Shown here one piece after another: positions 1 through 6,053 of a stretch of DNA of 43,345 nt. The stretch covers positions 1 to 43,345 of IMG/VR virus record IMGVR_UViG_3300021962_000207. One strand, given 5' to 3'. The stretch is from a virus. The notes under the pieces were generated by a model. That model worked only from the letters and a program-made list of their open reading frames with translations. It was not told the origin of the DNA and did no database searches. Position 1 is the first letter of the stretch; each line of letters starts with the position of its first letter. The position numbers and the translations under genes were made by a program.

Positions 1-145
1 TGTTCTCGTCTTGTACTTTACAATCACCAAAGAACCACTCTGAACGAAGGGAATAAGGACTCCCATAGTCATCATTAAACCACTGAACAAAAGCCTCTTC
101 AGCAGTATCTTCCCATTCCCAATCGTTTGTTGGATGTTTGGTCAT
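1..145 (-). CDS. Hypothetical protein, C-terminus cut by window edge
   Basis: An open frame begins with ATG at 143-145 and runs off the left edge after 48 codons. It is rich in acidic and aromatic residues (WEWEDTAEEAF, QWFNDDYG). The start overlaps the stop of the upstream gene as ATGA, the coupling seen throughout this operon. I do not recognise a family. Function unknown. Confidence 0.6.
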   Translation of the reverse strand, partial: MTKHPTNDWEWEDTAEEAFVQWFNDDYGSPYSLRSEWFFGDCKVQDEN

Positions 146-381
146 TTGTTCTTCTCACAATACAGGAAATACTTGTACTCAGCAACTTGATGTGGTACAT
201 AGCGTACTACATCACACTCTTTGTACTTATCAACCACTTCAAAAGATGATTCCAATGGTTTGCCACCAGAAGCAAAGTGTGCTAGTACAATCAGAATAAT
301 AATGAAAACGCCGCAGGCACCAGCAAATACACCAAAACCACGGAGCAACTCTTTAAGAGCATACTTATCTTCGGGGGTCAT
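142..381 (-). CDS. Small single-pass membrane protein, unknown
   Basis: 79 residues. I chose the start MTPEDKYALKELL over an upstream in-frame start because it forms an exact ATGA overlap with the preceding stop. A hydrophobic stretch at about residues 15-36 (GVFIIILIVLAHF) is a clear transmembrane helix, with a short charged N-terminus and a C-terminal tail holding two Cys. It is probably an inner-membrane peptide. Family not recognised. Confidence 0.65.
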   Translation of the reverse strand: MTPEDKYALKELLRGFGVFAGACGVFIIILIVLAHFASGGKPLESSFEVVDKYKECDVVRYVPHQVAEYKYFLYCEKNK

Positions 382-563
382 AGATCTACTGGTTGTTGTG
401 GGTCTTGATACCAAAATTCTTTATATGTAATCCACTTTTCCACATCAGTTTCCATCTGTGCTAACCAGTGAATACCATTTACATCAATCGCATCAAGATA
501 ATGAATACCTGTCTTGGGGCAGATTACTCTGGATACTTGTGTGAATTTTACTCGTTCAGTCAC
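378..563 (-). CDS. Hypothetical protein (61 aa)
   Basis: Small soluble protein rich in Trp and Tyr towards the C-terminus (WITYKEFWYQDP). Its stop overlaps the next gene by 4 nt and its start overlaps the preceding gene by 8 nt, so it belongs to the minus-strand operon. No motif recognised. Confidence 0.6.
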   Translation of the reverse strand: MTERVKFTQVSRVICPKTGIHYLDAIDVNGIHWLAQMETDVEKWITYKEFWYQDPQQPVDL

Positions 564-768
564 TTTTCTTCCTCACGGGTTCCATAGGAAGACGACCACG
601 AAGATTGTATGGGTCAGCATCTTCAGGCACATTATTGTATTTGAGATCCATGATAGCATGAACTAGATCAAGTAAAGATGCATCCTTACCTTTGTACGAG
701 GCTGCGCAAAATACATCCTCCCACCAGTCGGCAATCACATCATAAAGTTTTTGTTCTTCTTCAGTCAT
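556..768 (-). CDS. Hypothetical acidic protein (70 aa)
   Basis: The start MTEEEQKLYDVIADWW is preferred. The alternative in-frame ATG nine bases upstream (777) would add MKR and increase the overlap with the preceding gene from 8 to 17 nt. The N-terminal half looks helical and amphipathic, and the C-terminal tail is basic. No family recognised. Confidence 0.6.
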   Translation of the reverse strand: MTEEEQKLYDVIADWWEDVFCAASYKGKDASLLDLVHAIMDLKYNNVPEDADPYNLRGRLPMEPVRKKSD

Positions 769-1165
769 TCTCTTCATCTTCCAAAACAGTTCCCATAGGG
801 CCTTTCTTCAGTCGTGCCCACTCTTCGTCACGCTCTTTCCACTCCTTGAACTTCTCATCAAGGTCTTCATCCATCGTAATCTCATACTCTTTACAGACCT
901 TGCGTTGTTCTTCTTCGTTTACATAATCATTGAAGACCAACGACATAGCACCAGAACGAATAGAACTGGGGCACATACCCACACACAGCAGGAACTTCTC
1001 AAAGAGTTTGAAATACTGAGTGGCGTTAAGATCGGATGCAGGAGCAGTGATCAGATAGTGTTCTTCAGGAATGAAGTCATCAACAACAGTAGAACCAAAC
1101 CCACTACCATATGTGGGAGTGTAGGTAGCATCAAACTTGAATTGAACAGTTGCGTCGTAGGTCAT
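761..1165 (-). CDS. Hypothetical protein with acidic C-terminus (134 aa)
   Basis: I chose the start at MTYDATVQFKFDA. The longer in-frame start (1198) would run into the stop of the preceding gene. The first ~90 residues look like a mixed alpha/beta domain. The last ~45 residues are a highly charged helix rich in Glu, Asp and Lys. Function unknown. It lies in an overlapping array of small accessory genes. Confidence 0.6.
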   Translation of the reverse strand: MTYDATVQFKFDATYTPTYGSGFGSTVVDDFIPEEHYLITAPASDLNATQYFKLFEKFLLCVGMCPSSIRSGAMSLVFNDYVNEEEQRKVCKEYEITMDEDLDEKFKEWKERDEEWARLKKGPMGTVLEDEEND

Positions 1166-1197
1166 TGATCTGTTTCGTATGTGGCTATCATACCACA

Positions 1198-1563
1198 TCA
1201 GGATTCTTCTGTCTCCCCTGGTGTGTCAGTTTCCGAAGTGTCCTCGTCAGCAAAAAGATTTTTCATTCTATCAAAGAAATCTTCATCTACAGGATATACT
1301 TTCTCTTCACCACTATCAATTTTATCACACAAATCCACCAAGTATTCTAGAAACTCTTTAGGATAAGTCTCATCAAGATTGATAGAAGTCCAGAACCATT
1401 GGTAACACTCTTGATATGGATCGTCCTCTGGCAGTAGAGCATAGTTTTCATAGTTTCCACTGATGAGATCTCTCCACATCTTAAAGTTGTTCCAGATTTC
1501 TCTCCAGCCAGTCTGGAAACAATGTCCAAAGTAATACTCAACCCAGGTTAGTTTCTTACTCAT
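1198..1563 (-). CDS. Hypothetical Trp-rich protein (121 aa)
   Basis: Starts MSKKLTWVEYYFGHCF. The N-terminal 60 residues hold many Trp and Tyr; the C-terminus is an acidic low-complexity tail (DEDTSETDTPGETEES). The ATG overlaps the stop of the oxygenase-like gene upstream as ATGA, so the two are translationally coupled. No known domain recognised. Confidence 0.6.
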   Translation of the reverse strand: MSKKLTWVEYYFGHCFQTGWREIWNNFKMWRDLISGNYENYALLPEDDPYQECYQWFWTSINLDETYPKEFLEYLVDLCDKIDSGEEKVYPVDEDFFDRMKNLFADEDTSETDTPGETEES

Positions 1564-2015
1564 AACTCTATTCCAAATGAAATTCCAGCTCTAGGGGATA
1601 TTGGTTTGGTGTCGTGATCCATCCTAGCAGGAACATATAGTAGTTCACCAGGCATTAAATTATATGTATATTCTTTATCATCCCACACCGTCCATTTTGT
1701 AATACCAATACACTGCCAAAAGAATACATGTTGATAATCATTATGTCTACCAAATGTTTCACTAACTTCTAAGAAACTAACATAGAGATGTGCGGATATA
1801 TTATTTGTTGGAAAAAGTTTTTGAAGTTCTTCTCCTACTGCACATACTTTTTTATTGTGTCTTGTTTGGTGAGTTACAAAACCAAAGTTATTCATAATTT
1901 TGTAATCTGTGTTCTCGATTACATTTTTGTTGAAGTTAAAGATAACCTCATCCCAAGTTAGAGTTGGAAAATCTATCTTTCCTAGAAAGTGATGTTTTAG
2001 AGTATTATTTAACAT
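1560..2015 (-). CDS. Cupin/JmjC-like putative Fe(II)/2OG oxygenase
   Basis: 151 residues from the start MLNNTLKHHFLG. A longer frame to 2111 exists but would overlap the upstream gene by over 100 nt. The C-terminal half looks like a double-stranded beta-helix: H91-x-D93 (GRHNDYQH), then a jelly-roll turn PGELLYVPA, a distal H134 (MDHDTKP), and a basic residue after it (R142). That is the His-X-Asp...His facial triad of Fe(II)/2-oxoglutarate oxygenases of the JmjC or cupin type. The substrate cannot be inferred. It is the last of three consecutive oxygenase-like genes. It could be a non-enzymatic cupin, but the triad spacing favours an enzyme. Confidence 0.6.
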   Translation of the reverse strand: MLNNTLKHHFLGKIDFPTLTWDEVIFNFNKNVIENTDYKIMNNFGFVTHQTRHNKKVCAVGEELQKLFPTNNISAHLYVSFLEVSETFGRHNDYQHVFFWQCIGITKWTVWDDKEYTYNLMPGELLYVPARMDHDTKPISPRAGISFGIEL

Positions 2016-2586
2016 TGATATTAAAGGATAATACTTTCCGATCTTTAGTAGATTTATTAGGTTCTGTGTAATGTAAAATAGACGCTGGGAAGAATATAAG
2101 AGATCCTTCACTTACTTGTGGATTGTAGTGTAAGGCTTCACCAGTAAGAAGATTATTGAATGGAGAGACAAACTGAGTTGCAGTATGTTCACTACTATCA
2201 TAATCAATAAAACAGACAGCACTATATCCCACAAGACCGTGAGTATGAATACCATGATAATCTCCCCGTGAGGAAGTTTCAAACCAAGACATTACTATTC
2301 TATACTCAGAAAATCCTAATTGACTACAAAAAACATTTATTTCTTCTTGGAATAATTTAGAAATCTGGATATTGTACAGTGGATTATTATTTTGAGTGTG
2401 ATAATCGGATTGAACAACTTCTCTATTGGATTTTTCCATCTTAGAGTTATTGATCATGTTCAATAAAACTGATTTTTTTTGTTCCCAGGTTCTTACCGAA
2501 ACGTGTACCATCGGTATCTTAAACATGAACTCGGTGTAATCTTTATACTCACATCCCCAATTATATTGATGGTCACTGATCGACAT
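2005..2586 (-). CDS. Putative 2OG-Fe(II) oxygenase (Oxy_5-like)
   Basis: 193 residues. The C-terminal half carries GDYHGIHTHGLVGYSAV (H114/H116), then EGSLIFFPASILH with distal H172, and R183 in DRKVLSFNI, which would bind the 2OG carboxylate. This matches the phage family usually labelled 2OG-Fe(II) oxygenase, which ends in a jelly-roll strand of the type FPSxLxHxV...R..isfN. The N-terminal 90 residues are unrecognised. A late-promoter-like CTAAATA lies about 30 nt upstream of the start. The gene overlaps the downstream oxygenase by 11 nt. Substrate unknown. Confidence 0.7.
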   Translation of the reverse strand: MSISDHQYNWGCEYKDYTEFMFKIPMVHVSVRTWEQKKSVLLNMINNSKMEKSNREVVQSDYHTQNNNPLYNIQISKLFQEEINVFCSQLGFSEYRIVMSWFETSSRGDYHGIHTHGLVGYSAVCFIDYDSSEHTATQFVSPFNNLLTGEALHYNPQVSEGSLIFFPASILHYTEPNKSTKDRKVLSFNINVK

Positions 2587-2591
2587 GGTAT

Positions 2592-3170
2592 CTACCTATA
2601 ATTTGATTGTGATGGATATTTAGATATTAGATCTTCAAAGTTTTCCGATAAACAATAAGAAAATGCAACAGACATTCTAAAATTATCCGTAATTGTATTT
2701 GGTGCTGTCCCTACATGTTGCCAATTAGATGGGATCAGAACTCCAGAATTTGGAATAAAGGGAACATAATCATATTCCTTTGTTTCTGGATTTTGACAAA
2801 TAAATTCTCCACGCCAACTAACATTCCATCCATATCCACAAAATAATACAAAAGTCCATACGTTATTCATAGGAAAATCAATGTGGAATTGAGATTCTTG
2901 ACAAGATGTTTGCCCATTAATATGGATGTTACATAACCTTATATTTCTTTTTAAATATTTTTTTATTTTTAAATTAATAATTGTAGAAATATTGAACAAA
3001 GTCGGGGTTTGTGTATCCCATTTCATTGTTGACCAAAATTTTTTTATTTCTTTATCAGAATATGGCCTGTTGATTAACGACCATGTGGAATATTTGGTTA
3101 GATCATCATTTAGTGCAATGTAATCTTTATTGTTTAATACATCTAATAATCTTATAGGATATTCACTCAT
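2592..3170 (-). CDS. Putative 2OG-Fe(II) oxygenase (prolyl-hydroxylase-like fold)
   Basis: 192 residues from MSEYPIRLLDVL; this start overlaps the upstream stop by 8 nt, while the longer frame starting at 3200 would overlap it by 38 nt. The H96-x-D98 pair (QFHIDFP), distal H152 (SNWQHVGTAPN) and R165 (FRMSVAFSY) give the complete facial triad plus 2OG-binding Arg. The sequence is not visibly similar to either neighbouring oxygenase, so the three are not recent duplicates. The region is very AT-rich compared with the gp32 or ThyX genes. Substrate unknown: protein, lipid, nucleobase or glycan are all possible. Confidence 0.65.
   Translation of the reverse strand: MSEYPIRLLDVLNNKDYIALNDDLTKYSTWSLINRPYSDKEIKKFWSTMKWDTQTPTLFNISTIINLKIKKYLKRNIRLCNIHINGQTSCQESQFHIDFPMNNVWTFVLFCGYGWNVSWRGEFICQNPETKEYDYVPFIPNSGVLIPSNWQHVGTAPNTITDNFRMSVAFSYCLSENFEDLISKYPSQSNYR
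2617..2623 (-). promoter_or_regulatory. Possible late promoter (CTAAATA)
   Basis: On the minus strand this reads CTAAATAT, matching the T4-like cyanophage late motif. It sits about 31 nt upstream of the ATG at 2586, inside the end of the upstream oxygenase gene. The spacing is similar to the other late elements in this window. Confidence 0.4.
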
Positions 3171-3429
3171 TTTCCTCAACGTCAGGATCTTCAAGTACAC
3201 CCCAGTTCCATGTACGTTCTATGATACCAACATCAAGACCAAATTTATATGCCCAGAACATAATACTCAACGTACTACCATTACCTGATTTGATTTGAAT
3301 GTAAGGCCATGCAGCATAATCATTCCAACTGATTGAACCTTGAAACAAAGCCCAACGTTTTGTATGCAAGACTTGAATGTACCAATCGTGCCCGTAATCG
3401 TAACGATGTTTAAGTGTAATGAGGTTCAT
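3163..3429 (-). CDS. Hypothetical protein (88 aa)
   Basis: Compact, aromatic-rich soluble protein (HDWYIQVLHTKRWALFQ, WNDYAAWPYIQI) with an acidic C-terminal tail. It resembles small one-domain phage proteins of unknown function. It abuts the secreted peptide gene by a 1-nt overlap and the oxygenase gene by 8 nt. Confidence 0.6.
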   Translation of the reverse strand: MNLITLKHRYDYGHDWYIQVLHTKRWALFQGSISWNDYAAWPYIQIKSGNGSTLSIMFWAYKFGLDVGIIERTWNWGVLEDPDVEENE

Positions 3430-3659
3430 TAGTAATTACTATAACATGGAACTCTGACCCAATCATACCAACTTCTTACATATCCAGGATTCCAACGATC
3501 TCCAGGAATATATTGTTCACGATAAACTCTTCTGTTGCACATTGGTCTCTCGTAAATATAGACTCTTTCTGTTCTAAAAGGTTCCCAAAACTCTCCCCAA
3601 GTAATAGCTTGTGCTGGAATTGGAAGGAAGATTAGAGATAGAAGAAGGAGTTTCTTCAT
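3429..3659 (-). CDS. Small secreted protein with one Cys pair
   Basis: 76 residues from MKKLLLLSLIFLPIPAQA, a textbook Sec signal peptide with predicted cleavage after AQA. The longer in-frame start (3719) is rejected because it buries the signal. The mature ~58 residues are rich in Arg, Tyr and Trp, with two Cys (MCNRRVY and VPCYSNY) that could form a disulfide in the periplasm. A CTAAATA late element sits 33-39 nt upstream. The function may concern the cell envelope, for example lysis or superinfection exclusion, but this is inference. Confidence 0.65.
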   Translation of the reverse strand: MKKLLLLSLIFLPIPAQAITWGEFWEPFRTERVYIYERPMCNRRVYREQYIPGDRWNPGYVRSWYDWVRVPCYSNY

Positions 3660-3691
3660 TAATTTAGGATATTTGAATAGATGATAACAAA

Positions 3692-3698
3692 TATTTAG
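3692..3698 (-). promoter_or_regulatory. Late promoter (CTAAATA)
   Basis: The minus strand reads CTAAATAT at the expected distance (about 33 nt) from the start of the signal-peptide gene at 3659. It supports both late expression and the shorter start. Confidence 0.5.
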
Positions 3699-3712
3699 TG
3701 ATTTGTCAAGAA

Positions 3713-3991
3713 TTACCACATATTAATCGGACACTGTGATGATTTGAATTTCCATTTAACTTCCATGTAACAACCACAGAGATAACATCTTTTACTTTCT
3801 TTATTAAATTTAGAACATTCTATACAAATTTTTTCTCTTTCTTGTATTTTTTCTTTGGAAACTAAGACACCATTTCCTTCAGAAGCACTTTGTCCTACAG
3901 ATTTTGCAAAAGCCTGAAATCCTTTCATCTGTTGCCAAAAATCCGGATATTGATTTTTGTCGATAAAATCTGGCAGATTATTTTTTTCCAT
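3713..3991 (-). CDS. Cys-rich zinc-ribbon-like protein
   Basis: 92 residues. The C-terminal 40 hold CIECSKF, then RCYLCGC, then QCPINMW: a C-x2-C ... C-x2-C-x-C ... CP arrangement that probably binds one or two zinc ions. This pattern (R/K-C-x2-CGC followed by CP and a final W) recurs in small proteins of many myoviruses with no assigned role. The N-terminal half is helical. It may be a nucleic-acid or protein adaptor. Function unproven. Confidence 0.6.
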   Translation of the reverse strand: MEKNNLPDFIDKNQYPDFWQQMKGFQAFAKSVGQSASEGNGVLVSKEKIQEREKICIECSKFNKESKRCYLCGCYMEVKWKFKSSQCPINMW

Positions 3992-4022
3992 AAAACTACA
4001 AGTTTAGAAAATAAAAAAGAGA

Positions 4023-4038
4023 ATGTCAATATTGACAT
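4023..4038. promoter_or_regulatory. Perfect 16-bp palindrome at -35 of a promoter
   Basis: ATGTCAATATTGACAT is an exact inverted repeat. Its right half supplies the -35 hexamer of the plus-strand promoter at 4032-4061, and its left half supplies TTGACA on the minus strand. It could be an operator, or simply two back-to-back -35 boxes. Confidence 0.5.
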
Positions 4039-4061
4039 CCCCCCATGTTTTTGACTATAAT
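4032..4061 (+). promoter_or_regulatory. Consensus sigma70 promoter (early type)
   Basis: TTGACA at 4032-4037, an 18-nt spacer, then TATAAT at 4056-4061: both hexamers match the consensus exactly. Transcription would start near 4068, run antisense through the 61-aa gene at 4075-4260, and reach the plus-strand genes at 4365 and 5118. Confidence 0.7.
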
Positions 4062-4074
4062 AACTCTGTTGCAG

Positions 4075-4260
4075 TTAAACAATGATATTAGGGCTTTGAG
4101 CGATTTGGAAAGCTTCTAAAGCTCCTTGGATTTTGATAAATTCTTCTTTTTTAGTATTAAATTCTTTTTCTAGTTCCATTAATTCTGTTTTAAGGGTTTC
4201 TGCCTTTTCAGTCAGATTCTCAATTACATCAGAGAGTTTTTGCTTTGTTTCTTCAGTCAT
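4075..4260 (-). CDS. Small coiled-coil protein (61 aa)
   Basis: The start MTEETKQKLSDVIENL is preferred over an upstream ATG because it follows the late element at 4291-4297 at normal spacing. Nearly the whole chain is a heptad-type helix rich in Leu, Lys and Glu (TEKAETLKTELMELEKEF), so it is a probable coiled coil. Its 3' end faces a strong promoter on the opposite strand. Function unknown. Confidence 0.6.
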   Translation of the reverse strand: MTEETKQKLSDVIENLTEKAETLKTELMELEKEFNTKKEEFIKIQGALEAFQIAQSPNIIV

Positions 4261-4290
4261 AAAATTCAAAAGTGAAGTACTAATCAAGTT

Positions 4291-4297
4291 TATTTAG
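4291..4297 (-). promoter_or_regulatory. Late promoter (CTAAATA)
   Basis: The minus strand reads TCTAAATA about 31 nt upstream of the ATG at 4260, the same spacing as the other late elements in the window. Confidence 0.5.
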
Positions 4298-4320
4298 AGG
4301 ATTAAATTTAGTCAAGTTTT

Positions 4321-4349
4321 TTGTGGTTCGGTAATTTCCCATATATAAT
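4321..4349 (+). promoter_or_regulatory. Possible sigma70 promoter for the DUF6445-like gene
   Basis: TTGTGG at 4321-4326, a 17-nt spacer, then a consensus TATAAT at 4344-4349. The -35 box is weak. The start site would fall only about 9 nt before the ATG at 4365, leaving a very short leader. Confidence 0.35.
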
Positions 4350-4364
4350 CTAAAGAGTCTAGTT

Positions 4365-5084
4365 ATGAACTATAATTTTATTGACACCGATTTAATTCAT
4401 ATAAATGATGAATTAGAAACTTCTATAACAACGATACCAAATACAAATCATATAGTTATTACTATTGATAATTTCTTAAAGAATCCAGAAGATCTCAGAG
4501 ATATTGCTAATAAACAATTATTTGAACTCAACCCAAGAAATAAGAGTTCTCATCCTGGATGGATATCTCAGTCCAATCTAAAATTTGATCAAATTTGTAA
4601 AACTGCCGATTACTTATCAGATAACTTTTATAATATTGTAGATAGATCTATTGTATTTCAATTTAATCTATTCCAAGGAGGATTTCCCTGCAAATACACA
4701 TCTTTACTTCCTCATGTTGACTCTGCATTTTTGGCATTTCAAATCTACTTAAATGACCCTTCAGATTGTCAAGGTGGTACTAATTTCTACAAACACATAG
4801 AGTCTGGAATTGATCATAACGTAGAATACTTTGATTCAGATTTCAAATTGACTGAAGGTTACTGGAAGTTTATGAGTCATTACAGAGAAACTACAGATAA
4901 TGACTTTAATACGATCTTAGATTCTAGACAGATTGATCCAAATATATGGAAACTTACACATTCCGTTGAGATGAAATATAATAGATTTGTGATGTATCCA
5001 TCTTATGCATTTCATACAGCATATGTCGAAAAAGAATGGTATCAAGATGAAAAAAGAATAGGCCTTGTGGGTTTCTTAAAATAA
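4365..5084 (+). CDS. DUF6445-like putative 2OG-Fe(II) oxygenase
   Basis: 239 residues. H117-x-D119 (LLPHVDSAFLAFQIYLN), the loop GGTNFY at 137-142, distal H217 (PSYAFHTAYV) and R231 (RIGLVGF) give a full 2OG-Fe(II) oxygenase triad and cosubstrate Arg. The layout resembles DUF6445 proteins, which in bacteria often sit beside flavin-dependent tryptophan halogenases. A halogenase-like gene lies 2 kb away here (7132-8349). This is one of only two plus-strand genes in the first 31 kb. The family link is from memory and the substrate is unknown. Confidence 0.65.
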   Translation: MNYNFIDTDLIHINDELETSITTIPNTNHIVITIDNFLKNPEDLRDIANKQLFELNPRNKSSHPGWISQSNLKFDQICKTADYLSDNFYNIVDRSIVFQFNLFQGGFPCKYTSLLPHVDSAFLAFQIYLNDPSDCQGGTNFYKHIESGIDHNVEYFDSDFKLTEGYWKFMSHYRETTDNDFNTILDSRQIDPNIWKLTHSVEMKYNRFVMYPSYAFHTAYVEKEWYQDEKRIGLVGFLK

Positions 5085-5085
5085 T

Positions 5086-5092
5086 CTAAATA
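5086..5092 (+). promoter_or_regulatory. Late promoter (CTAAATA)
   Basis: CTAAATAC lies 25 nt before the ATG at 5118, just after the stop of the upstream gene. It would allow the 311-aa gene to be read late and independently. Confidence 0.5.
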
Positions 5093-5117
5093 CTACAAGA
5101 CTAGATTTTTTCAAAAA

Positions 5118-6053
5118 ATGGTATTTGCAGAAAAATTTGCTAGCTTACATGATAATGGAGAGTTCCCTTATTTACTGAATGAAAGTATAGTAGAAGATAT
5201 AAAAAATGTAATGTCTAATAATAGTGCTCCTTCTGGAGTATTGATTGAAAGAAATTTTACTACAAATACCCATAAAGTTATTTTGAATCAATTTCCAGAT
5301 AATGGTCATTTTGATCCACGATTGTTACAATTAGATTATTTTAGAAATATTTGTTTAACCGATCAAAAAGTGTTTCAAGATGGAACATTGGTTGAAAAAA
5401 TATACAGTTTAAATACTCTACCCTTAGAAAATAGTTATGGTGAATCATCCGAAACAAGAGATTCAATCAAAAACGTATTTGATACTTGGAATTCTTATTA
5501 CAAAAGATTCTTAGATTCAGTTCTTAAGTGTTTTGATGGAGAAAGTGAAAACTTTTTGGGTGCATTATCTTTTAGCTGTAATGGATGGGGAGAAAATTAT
5601 AATCCAGCATTAGACGGTAAATTTAATCGTTTAATTTGTCATGAATATCCAGATGCACAATTTGATAGAGATAAAGAGATAATTGAAAAACTTTGCAATC
5701 TCTATAAAATTGTTGAAACTGATGATGATAAATTGGAGTTGGATTCTATCATAAAAAAAATTGAACCGATTTTATCGAAAGAAAATTTAAAACTAAACTA
5801 TAAATTAATTCAATCAAAACTTGAACATAAAGAATTTGAAATGATCATTTATCCAATGATTCATGATCATAGAAATGATATTTTTGTTTCTACATTAAAA
5901 TGTTTGCATGAAAATTTTGACTTTGATTTAAATGCAATCAAAGATCTTTCGGAATGGGAGAATGGAGAAAGGTTATTTGGATCTATTACTTTAAGATTGA
6001 TTAAAAAAGATAAAGTTGAATTAGAATCTATATGTTCTTATGGAACACTTTAA
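5118..6053 (+). CDS. Unrecognised 311-aa protein
   Basis: A genuine gene by length and by placement between promoter-bearing gaps, but with no motif I recognise. The composition is AT-driven (many Asn, Ile, Lys and Asp). The first 130 residues look mixed alpha/beta, and residues ~180-270 look strongly helical. The segment FSCNGWGENYNPALDGKF is Gly/Asn/Trp-rich and might be a loop or binding site. A single HDH (IHDHRND) is the only candidate metal site. Its stop codon overlaps that of the convergent Gly-rich gene by 4 nt (TTAA). Confidence 0.6.
   Translation: MVFAEKFASLHDNGEFPYLLNESIVEDIKNVMSNNSAPSGVLIERNFTTNTHKVILNQFPDNGHFDPRLLQLDYFRNICLTDQKVFQDGTLVEKIYSLNTLPLENSYGESSETRDSIKNVFDTWNSYYKRFLDSVLKCFDGESENFLGALSFSCNGWGENYNPALDGKFNRLICHEYPDAQFDRDKEIIEKLCNLYKIVETDDDKLELDSIIKKIEPILSKENLKLNYKLIQSKLEHKEFEMIIYPMIHDHRNDIFVSTLKCLHENFDFDLNAIKDLSEWENGERLFGSITLRLIKKDKVELESICSYGTL

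Noticed and set aside
4023-4038. LexA-type or other named operator
   Set aside because: The palindrome matches no operator consensus I can vouch for. Two back-to-back TTGACA boxes explain it equally well, so it is reported without a regulator name.
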